Shown here piece by piece: positions 28,036-36,770 of a DNA stretch of 64,000 nucleotides. The stretch's first letter is position 1; every line of letters begins with the position of its first letter. Below the pieces are notes generated by a model. The model had not been told where the DNA came from and made no database searches. It saw nothing but the letters and a program-made list of their open reading frames with translations. Position numbers and translations under genes: made by a program. The stretch covers positions 1,364,501 through 1,428,500 of the forward strand of contig NZ_CP031834.1 in assembly GCF_003590645.1 (NCBI RefSeq), given 5' to 3'. The DNA comes from Mesorhizobium sp. DCY119. Lineage in GTDB: Bacteria; Pseudomonadota; Alphaproteobacteria; Rhizobiales; Rhizobiaceae.

Positions 28036-28710
28036 ATGAACAGCAGAAGCGACCTTGTCCGTGCCACTGTCTGGGCGCGCGAACTTGCCGGCGACGAGGT
28101 GGAGCGGGCACTGCGCGGGGTTTCCGAGCGGCATTTTTCCAAGGGTAATTATCTGTGCCATCGCGGCGACCGCTGGGATTACTGGACCGGCGCCGTCAAC
28201 GGCCTGGTGAAGATGAGTTCGATAGCGCGCAGCGGCAAGGCGATCACCTTCGCCGGCATCGGCGCGGGAGGCTGGTTCGGCGAAGGCTCGGTGCTGAAGG
28301 ACGAGCCGCGCAAATATGATCTGGTGGCGATCCGCGATACGCATCTCCTGATGATGAACCGCGCTACCTTCTTCTGGCTCTATGAAAACAGCGTCGGCTT
28401 CAACCGTTTCCTGGTGCGGCTGCTGAACGAGCGCCTGGCCCAGTTCATCGCCTCGACCGAATATGAGCGCCTCCTCGATCCGAAGGCGCGCGTGGCCCGC
28501 CATCTGTCGTGGCTGTGCAACCCCGTGCTCTGCCCGGATGTGAAGGGTGTCGTCGAGATCACGCAGGAAGAACTGGCGCTGCTTGCCGGCGTCTCTCGAC
28601 CGGTCGCAAATCGCAGCTTGCAGGTGCTGGCCGACGAAGGGCTCGTAACCGTGGAGCATAGCCGGGTGATCGTTGCCGACGCCGAAAGGCTCGGCGATTA
28701 CGGCGCTTGA
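28036..28710 (+). CDS. Crp/Fnr family transcriptional regulator
   Basis: 224 residues from ATG 28036 (RBS AAGGGA). A cNMP-binding fold occupies about 20-125 (GNYLCHRGDRWDYWTGAVNGLVKM, FAGIGAGGWFGEGSVL), and a Crp-type HTH spans about 145-215 (ITQEELALLAGVSRPVANRSLQVLADEGLV). The phosphate-binding cassette is GEGSVLKDEPRKYDL rather than the Gly-Glu-Leu...Arg-Ser/Thr pattern of cAMP binders, so cAMP binding is doubtful. No FNR Cys cluster is seen at the N-terminus. Candidate targets are the ligase-ABC operon downstream or the acyltransferase 88 bases upstream. Confidence 0.88.
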   Translation: MNSRSDLVRATVWARELAGDEVERALRGVSERHFSKGNYLCHRGDRWDYWTGAVNGLVKMSSIARSGKAITFAGIGAGGWFGEGSVLKDEPRKYDLVAIRDTHLLMMNRATFFWLYENSVGFNRFLVRLLNERLAQFIASTEYERLLDPKARVARHLSWLCNPVLCPDVKGVVEITQEELALLAGVSRPVANRSLQVLADEGLVTVEHSRVIVADAERLGDYGA

Positions 28711-29082
28711 AAGCGCTGCCTGAAGACTTTCTGGATTGTCGGGAAGAGGGGCGGGCACACAGGCCGCGCATTCAAGAGACAATCTGCCGGCCTGTCTGTC
28801 AAGGGGCGCGTTGATCGGGGAGACGATTCGGGAATACGCTGACCACAATGAAAAAGAAGCCGCGCCATCTTCGGGCGGAGGTTTTAGAGCAGCGGGAACA
28901 TACCCGCGCTCCTGGGAGGAGAAGCGTTTGATCAAGCCTTGGCCGTCAGCCGGGAAGACCATTCAGCCGCAATCGGGCGCATCCGGTTTCTCTGAGTCTA
29001 ATTGGGGATTTGCCGCAGCACTGCTTGGTGCCATGATGCGCTCCACAACCGCGGGTAACGCGGAACTGGGAGGAGCTTGATC
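28711..29082 (+). other. 372-base intergenic leader before the ligase-ABC operon
   Basis: No convincing gene. It holds two short hairpins: CTCCTGGGAGGAG (28909-28921), which would hide a GGGAGGAG sequence, and CCGCG/CGCGG around GGTAA (29049-29063), ending just before the ligase RBS. A 27-codon frame at 28848-28931 (MKKKPRHLRAEVLEQ...) follows no clear ribosome binding site and is not called. The region is long enough for a 5' leader with control of translation. Confidence 0.5.
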
Positions 29083-31068
29083 ATGGTTGCGACGGTTTCC
29101 GCCGCCGACATGGTTCTTGATACATTCCCGAAATACCTTCTGCGCAATGCGGAACGGTTCGGTGCCCGCCCTGCCATGCGCCACAAGGACTACGGCATCT
29201 GGCAAAGCTGGAGCTGGGCCGAGCAACTTGCCGAAATCCGCGCCTTCGCGCTCGGCCTCCAGGCGCTTGGCCTGAAACATGGCGAACGGATCGCGGTGAT
29301 TGGCACCAACCGCCCGCGCCTTTACTGGACATTCGCCGCCGCGCAATCGCTGGGTGCCGTGCCGGTACCGGTTTATGCCGACGCGGTCGCCGAAGAGATG
29401 GCCTATGTGCTCGACCATGCCGGGGTGCGCTTCGCCGTCGTGCAGGATCAGGAGCAGGTCGACAAGATCCAGTCCTTTGCCGACAAGATCCCGCAGCTCG
29501 CAGAGATCATCTATGACGAGCCGCGCGGCCTGCGCGACTACAGCCCTTCCGGGCTGCACGCCTTCTCCGCCGTTCAGGAGAAAGGCGAGGCGTTGATGAA
29601 GGCCGATGCCGGCCTTGCCGGGCGATGGGAACAAACCATCGTTGCTGCGAGCGGCGATGACATCTCGATCATGCTCTACACCTCAGGCACGACGGGGCGC
29701 TCCAAGGGCGTGATGATCAAGGCGATAAACGCCGTCAACGCCGCGCGCGACACGGCCGAATTCGACCGGCTTTCGGAGCGGGATAGCGTGCTTGCCTATC
29801 TGCCGCTGGCCTGGGTCGGCGATCACTATCTGAACTATGCGCAGGGCTATACGTCCGGTTTCTGCATGTGCTGCCCGGAAAGTGCCGAGACCGTGGCGCA
29901 GGATCTGCGCGAGATCGGCCCGACCTTCTATTTCGCGCCGCCGCGCATTTTCGAGAGCCTGCTCACCAGCGTGACGATCCGCATGGAGGATGCCGGCTGG
30001 CTCAAGCGCAAGCTGTTCTCGCACTATATCCGCGTGGCCAAGAAATATGGCGAAGCGATCCTGGAAAACCGCCCGGTACCGCTTGCGGGCCGACTGTCCT
30101 ATGCGCTTGGAAAATTCTTTATCTACGGGCCGCTGCGCAATGTGCTCGGCCTTTCCAACATCCGCGTCGCCTATACGGCGGGCGAGGCGATCGGGCAGGA
30201 CCTGTTTTCCTTCTTCCGCTCGCTCGGCATCAATCTGAAGCAGCTCTACGGCCAGACCGAAGCCTTCCTCTATGTTACCGTGCAGAAGGATGGCCAGGTG
30301 CGCGCCGATACCGTCGGGCCTGCCGCGCCCCATGTCGATCTCCGTATCTCGGACGCCGGCGAGGTGCAGTTCCGCTCGCCCGGCATGTTCTCCGGTTATT
30401 TCAAGCAGGACGAGACGACAGCCGAGACGCTGACCGAGGACGGCTACGTCAAGACGGGCGATGCCGGTTTCTTCGACACGGACGGACAGCTCAAGATCAT
30501 CGACCGCGCCAAGGATGTCGGCAAGCTCACCTCGGGCGCGCTGTTTGCGCCGAAATACATCGAGAACACGCTGAAATTCTTCCCCAACATCAAGGAGGCG
30601 GTGGCCTTCGGACATGGGCAGGATTTCACCGCCGCGTTTTTGAACATCGACCTGCAGGCCGTCGGCAACTGGGCCGAGCGCAACAACATTGCCTATGCAT
30701 CCTATCAGGAGCTTGCCGGCCATCCGCAGGTCTATGAGATAATCGCCAAGCACGTCGACGAGACCAATCTGCGGCTTTCGAAAGAGCCGATGATGGCGGG
30801 CGCGCAGATCAGGCGGTTCCTCGTGCTGCACAAGGAACTCGACGCCGACGACGGCGAACTGACCCGCACGCTGAAGGTGCGCCGCGCCTTCGTTTCCGAG
30901 CGCTATGCGCCGCTGATCGCCGCGCTCTATGACGGTTCGACGGAGAAATTCATCGAGACGGACATGACCTATGAGGACGGCCGCAAGGGCATCGTGCGCG
31001 CCACCGTACGCATCATGGACGCCAGGGTCTATCCGGCTGCGCAACCAGTCAGGGAGGCCGCGGAATGA
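29083..31068 (+). CDS. Long-chain-type acyl-CoA ligase (AMP-binding)
   Basis: 661 residues from ATG 29083 behind GGGAGGAG. The nucleotide motif YTSGTTGRSKGVM is near 198-210, followed by TAGEAIGQDLF, the LYGQTEAFLYV A5 motif near 388, and KTGDAGFFDTDGQLKIIDR for the hinge. The length and order match the ANL ligases typically encoded with Liv-type ABC importers. It would activate an imported carboxylic acid (fatty, aromatic or branched) to its CoA thioester. The stop overlaps the livG start by four bases, so it is in the transporter operon. Confidence 0.9.
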   Translation: MVATVSAADMVLDTFPKYLLRNAERFGARPAMRHKDYGIWQSWSWAEQLAEIRAFALGLQALGLKHGERIAVIGTNRPRLYWTFAAAQSLGAVPVPVYADAVAEEMAYVLDHAGVRFAVVQDQEQVDKIQSFADKIPQLAEIIYDEPRGLRDYSPSGLHAFSAVQEKGEALMKADAGLAGRWEQTIVAASGDDISIMLYTSGTTGRSKGVMIKAINAVNAARDTAEFDRLSERDSVLAYLPLAWVGDHYLNYAQGYTSGFCMCCPESAETVAQDLREIGPTFYFAPPRIFESLLTSVTIRMEDAGWLKRKLFSHYIRVAKKYGEAILENRPVPLAGRLSYALGKFFIYGPLRNVLGLSNIRVAYTAGEAIGQDLFSFFRSLGINLKQLYGQTEAFLYVTVQKDGQVRADTVGPAAPHVDLRISDAGEVQFRSPGMFSGYFKQDETTAETLTEDGYVKTGDAGFFDTDGQLKIIDRAKDVGKLTSGALFAPKYIENTLKFFPNIKEAVAFGHGQDFTAAFLNIDLQAVGNWAERNNIAYASYQELAGHPQVYEIIAKHVDETNLRLSKEPMMAGAQIRRFLVLHKELDADDGELTRTLKVRRAFVSERYAPLIAALYDGSTEKFIETDMTYEDGRKGIVRATVRIMDARVYPAAQPVREAAE

Positions 31069-31889
31069 ACTCACGCGCTGAACCGCTGATCATTGTCGCC
31101 CCCGACGACGGCATCCCCGCAGGCGATCTCCTGATGGACGTGAAGAACGTCTCGCTGTCCTTCGGTGGCGTGAAGGCGATCACCGATATTTCCTTCAATG
31201 TCCGCAAGGGCGAGATCCGCGCCATCATCGGCCCGAACGGCGCCGGCAAGACCTCGATGCTCAATGTCATCAACGGCTTCTACACGCCGCAGAAGGGCAC
31301 CATCGTCTTTCGCGGCGAGGAGCGGCGGGCGATGAAACCGCATCATGCGGTGCGGCAGGGCATTGCGCGCACCTTCCAGAACGTGGCGCTGTTCAAGGGC
31401 ATGTCGACGCTGGACAACATCATGGCCGGCCGCTCGGTGATGATGAAGCGCAACCTGTTCTGGCAGATGTTCTGGCATGGACCGGCGCTGCGCGAGGAGA
31501 TCGAGCATCGCGAAAAGGTCGAGGAGATCATCGACTTCCTCGAAATCCAGCATATCCGCCGCACGCCGGTCGGCAAGCTGCCCTACGGCCTGCAAAAGCG
31601 CGTCGAGCTTGGCCGGGCGCTGGCAATGGAGCCGTCGCTGCTTCTGCTCGACGAGCCGATGGCCGGCATGAACCTTGAAGAGAAGGAGGACATGAGCCGC
31701 TTCATCATCGATGTGAACCGGCAGCGCGGCACCACGATTGCGCTGATCGAGCACGATATGGGCGTCGTCATGGACCTTTCTGACCGCGTCGTCGTTCTGG
31801 ATTACGGCAAGAAGATTGCCGACGGCACTCCCGATGCCGTGAAGTCCAACCAGAACGTTATCGACGCCTATCTCGGTGTCGCGCATTGA
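31065..31889 (+). CDS. livG: ABC transporter ATP-binding protein (LivG-like)
   Basis: 274 residues. Walker A GPNGAGKT at 56-63, a LivG-type signature PYGLQKRVELGRALA near 175-189 (instead of LSGGQ), Walker B SLLLLDEPMAGMN, and EHDMGVVMDLSDRV as the His-switch. The N-terminal extension of about 20 residues before LLMDVKNVSLSFGG is slightly long. It powers import with LivF (35734), LivH, LivM and the periplasmic protein. The start overlaps the ligase stop (ATGA). Confidence 0.93.
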   Translation: MNSRAEPLIIVAPDDGIPAGDLLMDVKNVSLSFGGVKAITDISFNVRKGEIRAIIGPNGAGKTSMLNVINGFYTPQKGTIVFRGEERRAMKPHHAVRQGIARTFQNVALFKGMSTLDNIMAGRSVMMKRNLFWQMFWHGPALREEIEHREKVEEIIDFLEIQHIRRTPVGKLPYGLQKRVELGRALAMEPSLLLLDEPMAGMNLEEKEDMSRFIIDVNRQRGTTIALIEHDMGVVMDLSDRVVVLDYGKKIADGTPDAVKSNQNVIDAYLGVAH

Positions 31890-31901
31890 AAGGAAATCGA
31901 A

Positions 31902-32051
31902 ATGACCATCTCGACGCTTGCCATCACCCCGCTGGTTTCGCTGATCGCCGGCGTGCTCATCCTCGTGATGCCGCGCCTGCTCAACTACATCGTCGCGTTT
32001 TACCTCATCGTCATCGGCCTTCTCGGCCTGTTCCCGCATCTGGCGGGGTAA
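31902..32051 (+). CDS. DUF3096 small membrane protein
   Basis: A 49-residue protein beginning MTISTLAITPLVSLIAGVLI and ending LLGLFPHLAG; ATG 31902 follows an RBS (AAAGGAAA) and the frame closes at TAA 32051. Almost the whole length is two hydrophobic helices separated by MPRLLNY. The sequence fits DUF3096 (conserved in alphaproteobacteria). It lies between livG and livH, 12 bases after livG, so it is cotranscribed with the importer. Its function is unknown. Confidence 0.75.
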   Translation: MTISTLAITPLVSLIAGVLILVMPRLLNYIVAFYLIVIGLLGLFPHLAG

Positions 32052-32099
32052 TTTGCATCAACGGCGCGCCGGCTACCGGGCAAAGGAAAAACTGACACC

Positions 32100-33059
32100 A
32101 TGGATTTCCTGAATTCCATTCTCGTCAAACCATTTGCCGACATGGCCGGCGCGCCGGATTTTCTGCTGCAGGTACTTTGGGAAGGGCTCGTCGCCGGCGT
32201 GCTCTATGCGCTTATCGCGCTGGGCTTCGTGCTGATCTACAAATCGTCGCGCATCTTCAATTTCGCGCAAGGCATCATGGTGGTGTTTGCCGCACTCACT
32301 CTGGTCGGCCTGCATGAAAAGGGCGTGCCGGCGCTGCTTGCCGTGCCGCTGACGCTGCTCGTCATGTTCATACTGGCAGTGGTCATCGAGCGGGTGGTGC
32401 TGCGCCCGCTGGTCAACCAGCCCGACATGATCCTGTTCATGGCCACCATCGGCATCACGCTGTTTCTCGTCGGCTTCGGCGAAATCATCTTCGGCGGCGA
32501 AAACAAGGTGATGATCACCGAGCAGCTTTACATCCCGACCGGTAGCATCGAGTTCGAGCCCTTCGGCGGCTTCGTTTCCATCGAGCAAAAGGATGTGACG
32601 GCGGTGGTCGGCGCGATCCTGCTGGTGGCAGGCCTGATCCTGTTCCTCAACCGCTCGAAAATGGGCCGCGCCATCCGCGCGCTCGGCGACGACCATCAGG
32701 CCGCTCTTTCGGTCGGCATCTCGCTTTCCACCATCTGGGTACTGGTCTGGTTCATCGCCGGCGTCATCGCGCTGGTCACCGGCATCGTCTGGGGCGCGCG
32801 GGCCGGCGTGTCCTTCGCGCTGGAAGTCATCGCCTTCAAGGCGCTGCCGGTGCTGATGCTGGGCGGGCTGGAATCGGTTCTCGGCGCCATCGTCGGCGGC
32901 CTGGCCATCGGCATCCTCGAAAAGCTTTTCGAGATCTACTGGGGCCAGCCGCTGCTCGGCGGCAACACCGAAACCTGGTTCGCCTTCGTCTTCGCACTCA
33001 TCGTGCTGCTGTTCCGGCCGCAGGGCCTGTTCGGCGAACGTATTATCGAGCGGGTGTGA
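32100..33059 (+). CDS. livH: ABC transporter permease (LivH-like)
   Basis: 319 residues, about eight to nine helices. LWEGLVAGVLYALIALGFVLIYKSS and IFNFAQGIMVVFAALTLVGL are the LivH N-terminus; SKMGRAIRALGDDHQAALSVGISLS near 183-207 is the ATPase-contacting loop; and the C-terminus FALIVLLFRPQGLFGERIIERV is typical. It is one of the two pore subunits, with LivM encoded three bases downstream. RBS AAAGGAAAAA precedes the ATG. Confidence 0.93.
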   Translation: MDFLNSILVKPFADMAGAPDFLLQVLWEGLVAGVLYALIALGFVLIYKSSRIFNFAQGIMVVFAALTLVGLHEKGVPALLAVPLTLLVMFILAVVIERVVLRPLVNQPDMILFMATIGITLFLVGFGEIIFGGENKVMITEQLYIPTGSIEFEPFGGFVSIEQKDVTAVVGAILLVAGLILFLNRSKMGRAIRALGDDHQAALSVGISLSTIWVLVWFIAGVIALVTGIVWGARAGVSFALEVIAFKALPVLMLGGLESVLGAIVGGLAIGILEKLFEIYWGQPLLGGNTETWFAFVFALIVLLFRPQGLFGERIIERV

Positions 33060-33062
33060 TCC

Positions 33063-34139
33063 ATGCTCTACCGCACCGTTGGCCAGTTCAAAACCTCCTA
33101 TCATGCAGACCATGCGCTGTTTCCGGTGAAGCAGGATGCGTGGCTGCTGGGCTTTATCCTGCTCATCGCCTTCGTCATTCTGCCGGCAACCGCCAATGAG
33201 TTCGTCTTCAACGCGCTGCTGATTCCGGTGTTGGTCTATGCGCTGGCAGCACTCGGCCTCAACATCCTCACCGGCTATGCCGGCCAGTTGTCGCTCGGCA
33301 CCGGCGCTTTCATGGGGGTGGGGGCCTATGCCTGCTACAAGCTGGTCACGATCTTTCCCGAATTGAACATCGTCGTGGCGATCGCGCTGTCGGGGTTCTT
33401 CTCGGCCGCGGTCGGCGTTGCCTTCGGCCTGCCGTCGCTGCGCATCAAGGGTTTTTACCTGGCCATCGCAACACTTGCCGCCCAGTTCTTCCTCGTCTGG
33501 CTGTTTGAGAAATGGGCATGGCTTTACAACTACAATTCGTCGGGCGCGATCCAGGTGCCGAATATCGACATGTTCGGCGTGACGGTGGCCGGGCCGAACG
33601 CCAGGGCGATCGTGCAATATTACTTCGTGCTGTGCGTGGTCTGCCTGATCACATGGTTTGCCATCAACATCACGCGCGGGCGCATCGGCCGCATCTGGAA
33701 GTCGGTGCGCGACATGGATATCGCCGCCGAACTCGTCGGCATCAACCTGATGAAGGCCAAGCTCTCGGCCTTCGCCGTCTCGTCCTACATCGTCGGCGTT
33801 GCGGGAGCGCTGTTCGTGTTCCTGTGGCGGGGTGCGGCCGAGCCGGTGCTGTTCGACATTCCTTTGTCTTTCCGGGTGCTGTTCATCGTCATCATCGGCG
33901 GCATGGGCTCGATCCTCGGCAATTATCTCGGCGCGGTGCTGATCGTGGCGCTGCCGGTGATCATTTCGTTCGTGCCGGGCGCACTTGGCCTGCCGGTCAG
34001 TTCGGCGATGGTCGAGCATCTCAACACCATGATCGTGGGTGCGGCCATCATCGGCTTCCTGATCCTCGAGCCGCATGGCCTGGCAAGGCTGTGGGCGATC
34101 ATAAGGGAGAAGCTGGTCATCTGGCCCTTCCCGCATTGA
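33063..34139 (+). CDS. livM: ABC transporter permease (LivM-like)
   Basis: 358 residues. The region ALAALGLNILTGYAGQLSLGTGAFMGVGAYACY near 60-92 is the LivM hallmark, followed by GLPSLRIKGFYLAIATLAAQF and the cytoplasmic loop GRIGRIWKSVRDMDIAAELVGINLM. It ends in an Arg-rich-free short cytosolic tail. It pairs with LivH. After its stop a CGGCCG-CGGGGG-CGGCCG hairpin (34165-34182) precedes the binding-protein gene and might modulate relative expression, which is inference. Confidence 0.93.
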   Translation: MLYRTVGQFKTSYHADHALFPVKQDAWLLGFILLIAFVILPATANEFVFNALLIPVLVYALAALGLNILTGYAGQLSLGTGAFMGVGAYACYKLVTIFPELNIVVAIALSGFFSAAVGVAFGLPSLRIKGFYLAIATLAAQFFLVWLFEKWAWLYNYNSSGAIQVPNIDMFGVTVAGPNARAIVQYYFVLCVVCLITWFAINITRGRIGRIWKSVRDMDIAAELVGINLMKAKLSAFAVSSYIVGVAGALFVFLWRGAAEPVLFDIPLSFRVLFIVIIGGMGSILGNYLGAVLIVALPVIISFVPGALGLPVSSAMVEHLNTMIVGAAIIGFLILEPHGLARLWAIIREKLVIWPFPH

Positions 34140-34244
34140 GGTCAGGGAAGGGCATACAGAATAGCGGCCGCGGGGGCGGCCGTTGAAACCGGGGGTGGTT
34201 TCCCCGATCCGTTAGGGAAAAACGACCACGTGGAGGAAACGGCA

Positions 34245-35561
34245 ATGAAGACACTTATGAGGAAATCCGCCTTGCTTCCGGCGGTCTTCGCTCTTGCGGC
34301 GGCGCTTGGTGCGTCTTCCGCTTTGGCCGAGGACGCCCTGAATGTCACCAACCTGTCCTACAGAACGGGTCCGTTCGCGGCCACCGGCACGCCGGTGATG
34401 AACGGCCAGCGCGACTACATGATGATGCTCAACGAGCGCGACGGTGGCGTTAACGGCGTCAAGATCGCCTATGACGAGTGCGAGACCGGCTACAACACCG
34501 AAAAGGGCGCCGAATGCTACGAGAAGACCAAGGCGTCCAGCATCGTGACGCAGCCTTGGTCGACCGGCATCACGCTCCAGGTGCTGCCGAAGTCCAATGT
34601 CGACAAGATCCCGATCCTGGCGCCGGGCTACGGCTTCTCGCCGATGGCTGAGGGCAAGACCTTCAAATGGGCCTTCAATCCGCCGACTTCCTATTGGGAC
34701 GGTGCTTCGATGATCCTGAAGAACATTTCCGACGGCAAGCTCGATAGCCTCAAGGGCAAGAAGATCGTGCTGCTGCATCTCGATGCGCCCTATGGCAAGG
34801 AGCCGATCCCGCTGCTGCAGGCCTATGCCGAAAAATACGGCTTCACGCTGCTGCCCATTCCAGTGGGCTTGAAGGAGATGCAGAACCAGTCGGCGCAGTG
34901 GCTGCAAATCCGCCGCGAGCGTCCGGACTTCGTCGTCATGTGGGGCTGGGGCGCGATGAATGCCGGCGCCATGACCGAAGCGGCCAAGACCAAGTTTCCG
35001 ATGGACAAGTTCGTCGGCATCTGGTGGTCGGGCAGCGATGCCGACCTTCGCACCATCGGCGAGGCGGGCAAGGGCTATCGCTCGCTGTCATGGAGCTTCC
35101 CGGAATCCAATTCCAAGGTGATGAAGGACATCAAGCAGCTCGTCGTCGATGCCGGCCATTCGCTGAGCGCGCCGGGCGAGAGCGAAACGGTGTTCTACCA
35201 GCGCGGCATCGTCATCTCGATGTTCGTGGTCGAGGCGATCAAGGCCGCACAGGCGCATTTCGACACCAAGATGGTGACGCCCGAGCAGCTGCGCTGGGGT
35301 TTTGAGAACCTGAAGCTGGATGAAGCGCATCTGGAAAAGATCGGCATGACCGGGATGGTTCCGCCGTTCGAAACCTCCTGTGCCAACCATTCCGGCCATT
35401 CGGGCGGCTGGATGCTGCAGTGGGACGGGGCGAAGTTCGTCAAGTCTTCCGATCTGCTCAAGGCCGATGCCGACATGATCGAGCCGCTGGCCCAGGCCGA
35501 AGCGAAGAAATACGCCGAGGCCAATGCGCCGTGGCCGCTGAACGACGAGTGCAAGATGTAG
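34245..35561 (+). CDS. ABC transporter substrate-binding protein (LivK/amidase-type, peripl_BP_6)
   Basis: 438 residues from ATG 34245 (a GTG at 34230 would put charged residues ahead of the signal). The Sec signal MKTLMRKSALLPAVFALAAA ends with cleavage near SALA-ED. The mature protein has the type I periplasmic-binding layout: YRTGPFAATGTPVMNGQRDYM, GIKIAYDECETGY-like segment with VNGVKIAYDECETGYNTEKG, and VVMWGWGAMNAG. It delivers the substrate, which together with the CoA ligase suggests an organic acid rather than leucine, though this is not proven. Cys residues 85 and 93 (approximate) could form a disulfide. Confidence 0.9.
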   Translation: MKTLMRKSALLPAVFALAAALGASSALAEDALNVTNLSYRTGPFAATGTPVMNGQRDYMMMLNERDGGVNGVKIAYDECETGYNTEKGAECYEKTKASSIVTQPWSTGITLQVLPKSNVDKIPILAPGYGFSPMAEGKTFKWAFNPPTSYWDGASMILKNISDGKLDSLKGKKIVLLHLDAPYGKEPIPLLQAYAEKYGFTLLPIPVGLKEMQNQSAQWLQIRRERPDFVVMWGWGAMNAGAMTEAAKTKFPMDKFVGIWWSGSDADLRTIGEAGKGYRSLSWSFPESNSKVMKDIKQLVVDAGHSLSAPGESETVFYQRGIVISMFVVEAIKAAQAHFDTKMVTPEQLRWGFENLKLDEAHLEKIGMTGMVPPFETSCANHSGHSGGWMLQWDGAKFVKSSDLLKADADMIEPLAQAEAKKYAEANAPWPLNDECKM

Positions 35562-35574
35562 AGATGACAGCTTT

Positions 35575-35710
35575 CCTCTCCCCGTTCACGGGGAGAGGAT
35601 GCCGGCAGGCAGGTGAGGGGCTGTGCCGACGTTCGAACATCCTGATCGAAGGAAGCGCCGCCCCTCATCCGGCCCTTCGGGCCACCTTCTCCCCGTAAAC
35701 GGGGAGAAGG
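35575..35710. repeat. Family A palindromic intergenic repeat, copy 4 (inverted order)
   Basis: Begins CCTCTCCCCGTTCACGGGGA and ends ACCTTCTCCCCGTAAACGGG (GAGAAGG), with ATGCCGGCAGGCAGGTGAGGGG between, and GCCCCTCATCCGGCCCTTCGGG. The hairpin order is reversed relative to copy 1, so this unit is the flipped or rearranged type. It lies between the binding-protein gene and livF and may make processing or differential stability points in the liv transcript. Confidence 0.75.
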
Positions 35711-35733
35711 AAGTCTTCATCGCCGGAGCCAGC

Positions 35734-36567
35734 ATGACCAACACCGCACCACAGTCCGAACCAGCCATCCCGATCCTCTCGGTCAACAACATCGAGGTGA
35801 TCTACGACCACGTCATACTGGTGCTGAAGGGCGTTTCGCTGACCGTGCCGAAGGGCGGCATCACGGCACTTCTCGGTGCCAACGGGGCCGGCAAGACGAC
35901 GACGCTGAAGGCGATTTCCAACCTGCTCCACGCCGAGCGCGGTGAGGTGACCAAGGGCACGATCGTCTTCGAAGGCGACGAGATCCAGTCGCTGTCGCCC
36001 AACCAGCTTGTTCGGCGCGGCTGCATTCAGGTCATGGAGGGGCGGCACTGCTTTGGCCATCTGTCGGTCGAGGATAATCTGATGACCGGCGCCTTCACCC
36101 GGCGTGACGGGGCCGCCGCCATCCGCGCCGATCTCGATCTCGTCTACGAGTATTTCCCGCGGCTGAAAGTGCGTCGCACCAGCCAGGCCGGCTACACCTC
36201 GGGCGGCGAGCAGCAGATGACGGCAATCGGCCGCGCCCTGATGTCGAAGCCGAAGATGATCCTGCTCGACGAGCCGTCGATGGGGCTCGCGCCGCAACTG
36301 GTCGAGGAAATCTTCGAGATCGTGAAGAAGCTCAACGAGGAGCAGGGCGTCTCCTTTCTGCTTGCGGAGCAAAACACCAACATCGCGCTGCGCTATGCCA
36401 AATACGGCTACATCCTCGAATCCGGCCGCATCGTGCTCGACGGCGAGGCCCAGGCGCTGCGCGAGAACGAGGACGTCAAGGAGTTCTATCTCGGCGTCGC
36501 CGGAGAAGGCCGCAAATCGTTCAAGGACGTGAAGCATTATAAGCGCCGCAAGCGCTGGTTAGCCTAA
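35734..36567 (+). CDS. livF: ABC transporter ATP-binding protein (LivF-like)
   Basis: 277 residues; ATG 35734 is used because the preceding in-frame residues are encoded by the intergenic repeat. Walker A GANGAGKTT near 48-56, the LivF marker VMEGRHCFGHLSVEDNLMTG, signature YTSGGEQQMTAIGRALM near 150-166, Walker B KMILLDEPSMGLAPQ, and LAEQNTNIALRYA. It completes the importer. It is separated from the rest of the operon by a family A repeat. Its C-terminal extension (RKSFKDVKHYKRRKRWLA) is basic and longer than in E. coli LivF. Confidence 0.93.
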   Translation: MTNTAPQSEPAIPILSVNNIEVIYDHVILVLKGVSLTVPKGGITALLGANGAGKTTTLKAISNLLHAERGEVTKGTIVFEGDEIQSLSPNQLVRRGCIQVMEGRHCFGHLSVEDNLMTGAFTRRDGAAAIRADLDLVYEYFPRLKVRRTSQAGYTSGGEQQMTAIGRALMSKPKMILLDEPSMGLAPQLVEEIFEIVKKLNEEQGVSFLLAEQNTNIALRYAKYGYILESGRIVLDGEAQALRENEDVKEFYLGVAGEGRKSFKDVKHYKRRKRWLA

Positions 36568-36601
36568 GTCGCGGATTTTGAAGGTTGGCGCTGATGTTGA
36601 A

Positions 36602-36725
36602 GCTGCCCCTCACCCTTACCCTCTACCCGTGAAAAACGGGGAGAGGGAGGCGTCGGCGTTGGAGCTTCCCCTTCTCCCCGTCACTATACGGGGAGAAGGT
36701 GCCGGCAGGCGGATGAGGGGCGGCG
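36602..36725. repeat. Family A palindromic intergenic repeat, copy 5
   Basis: Full unit: GCTGCCCCTCACCCTTACCC, hairpin CTACCCGTGAAAAACGGGGAG with one mismatch, then CTTCTCCCCG/CGGGGAGAAG and GTGCCGGCAGGCGGATGAGG. It lies between the convergent livF and the secreted-protein gene at 36771, where it may end both transcripts. Confidence 0.85.
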
Positions 36726-36770
36726 CGACCTCAAAAATGAGAGGACGCGAGGCCCCATCACCTCCTCCAC

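Noticed and set aside
28848-28931. 27-codon frame MKKKPRHLRAEVLEQ in the leader before the ligase gene
   Set aside because: No adequate ribosome binding site and no family; retained only as a note in the intergenic entry.
32073-34136. A minus-strand open frame of about 690 codons across livH and livM
   Set aside because: Extremely His/Asp/Arg-rich because it reads membrane-protein codons backward; not a real protein.
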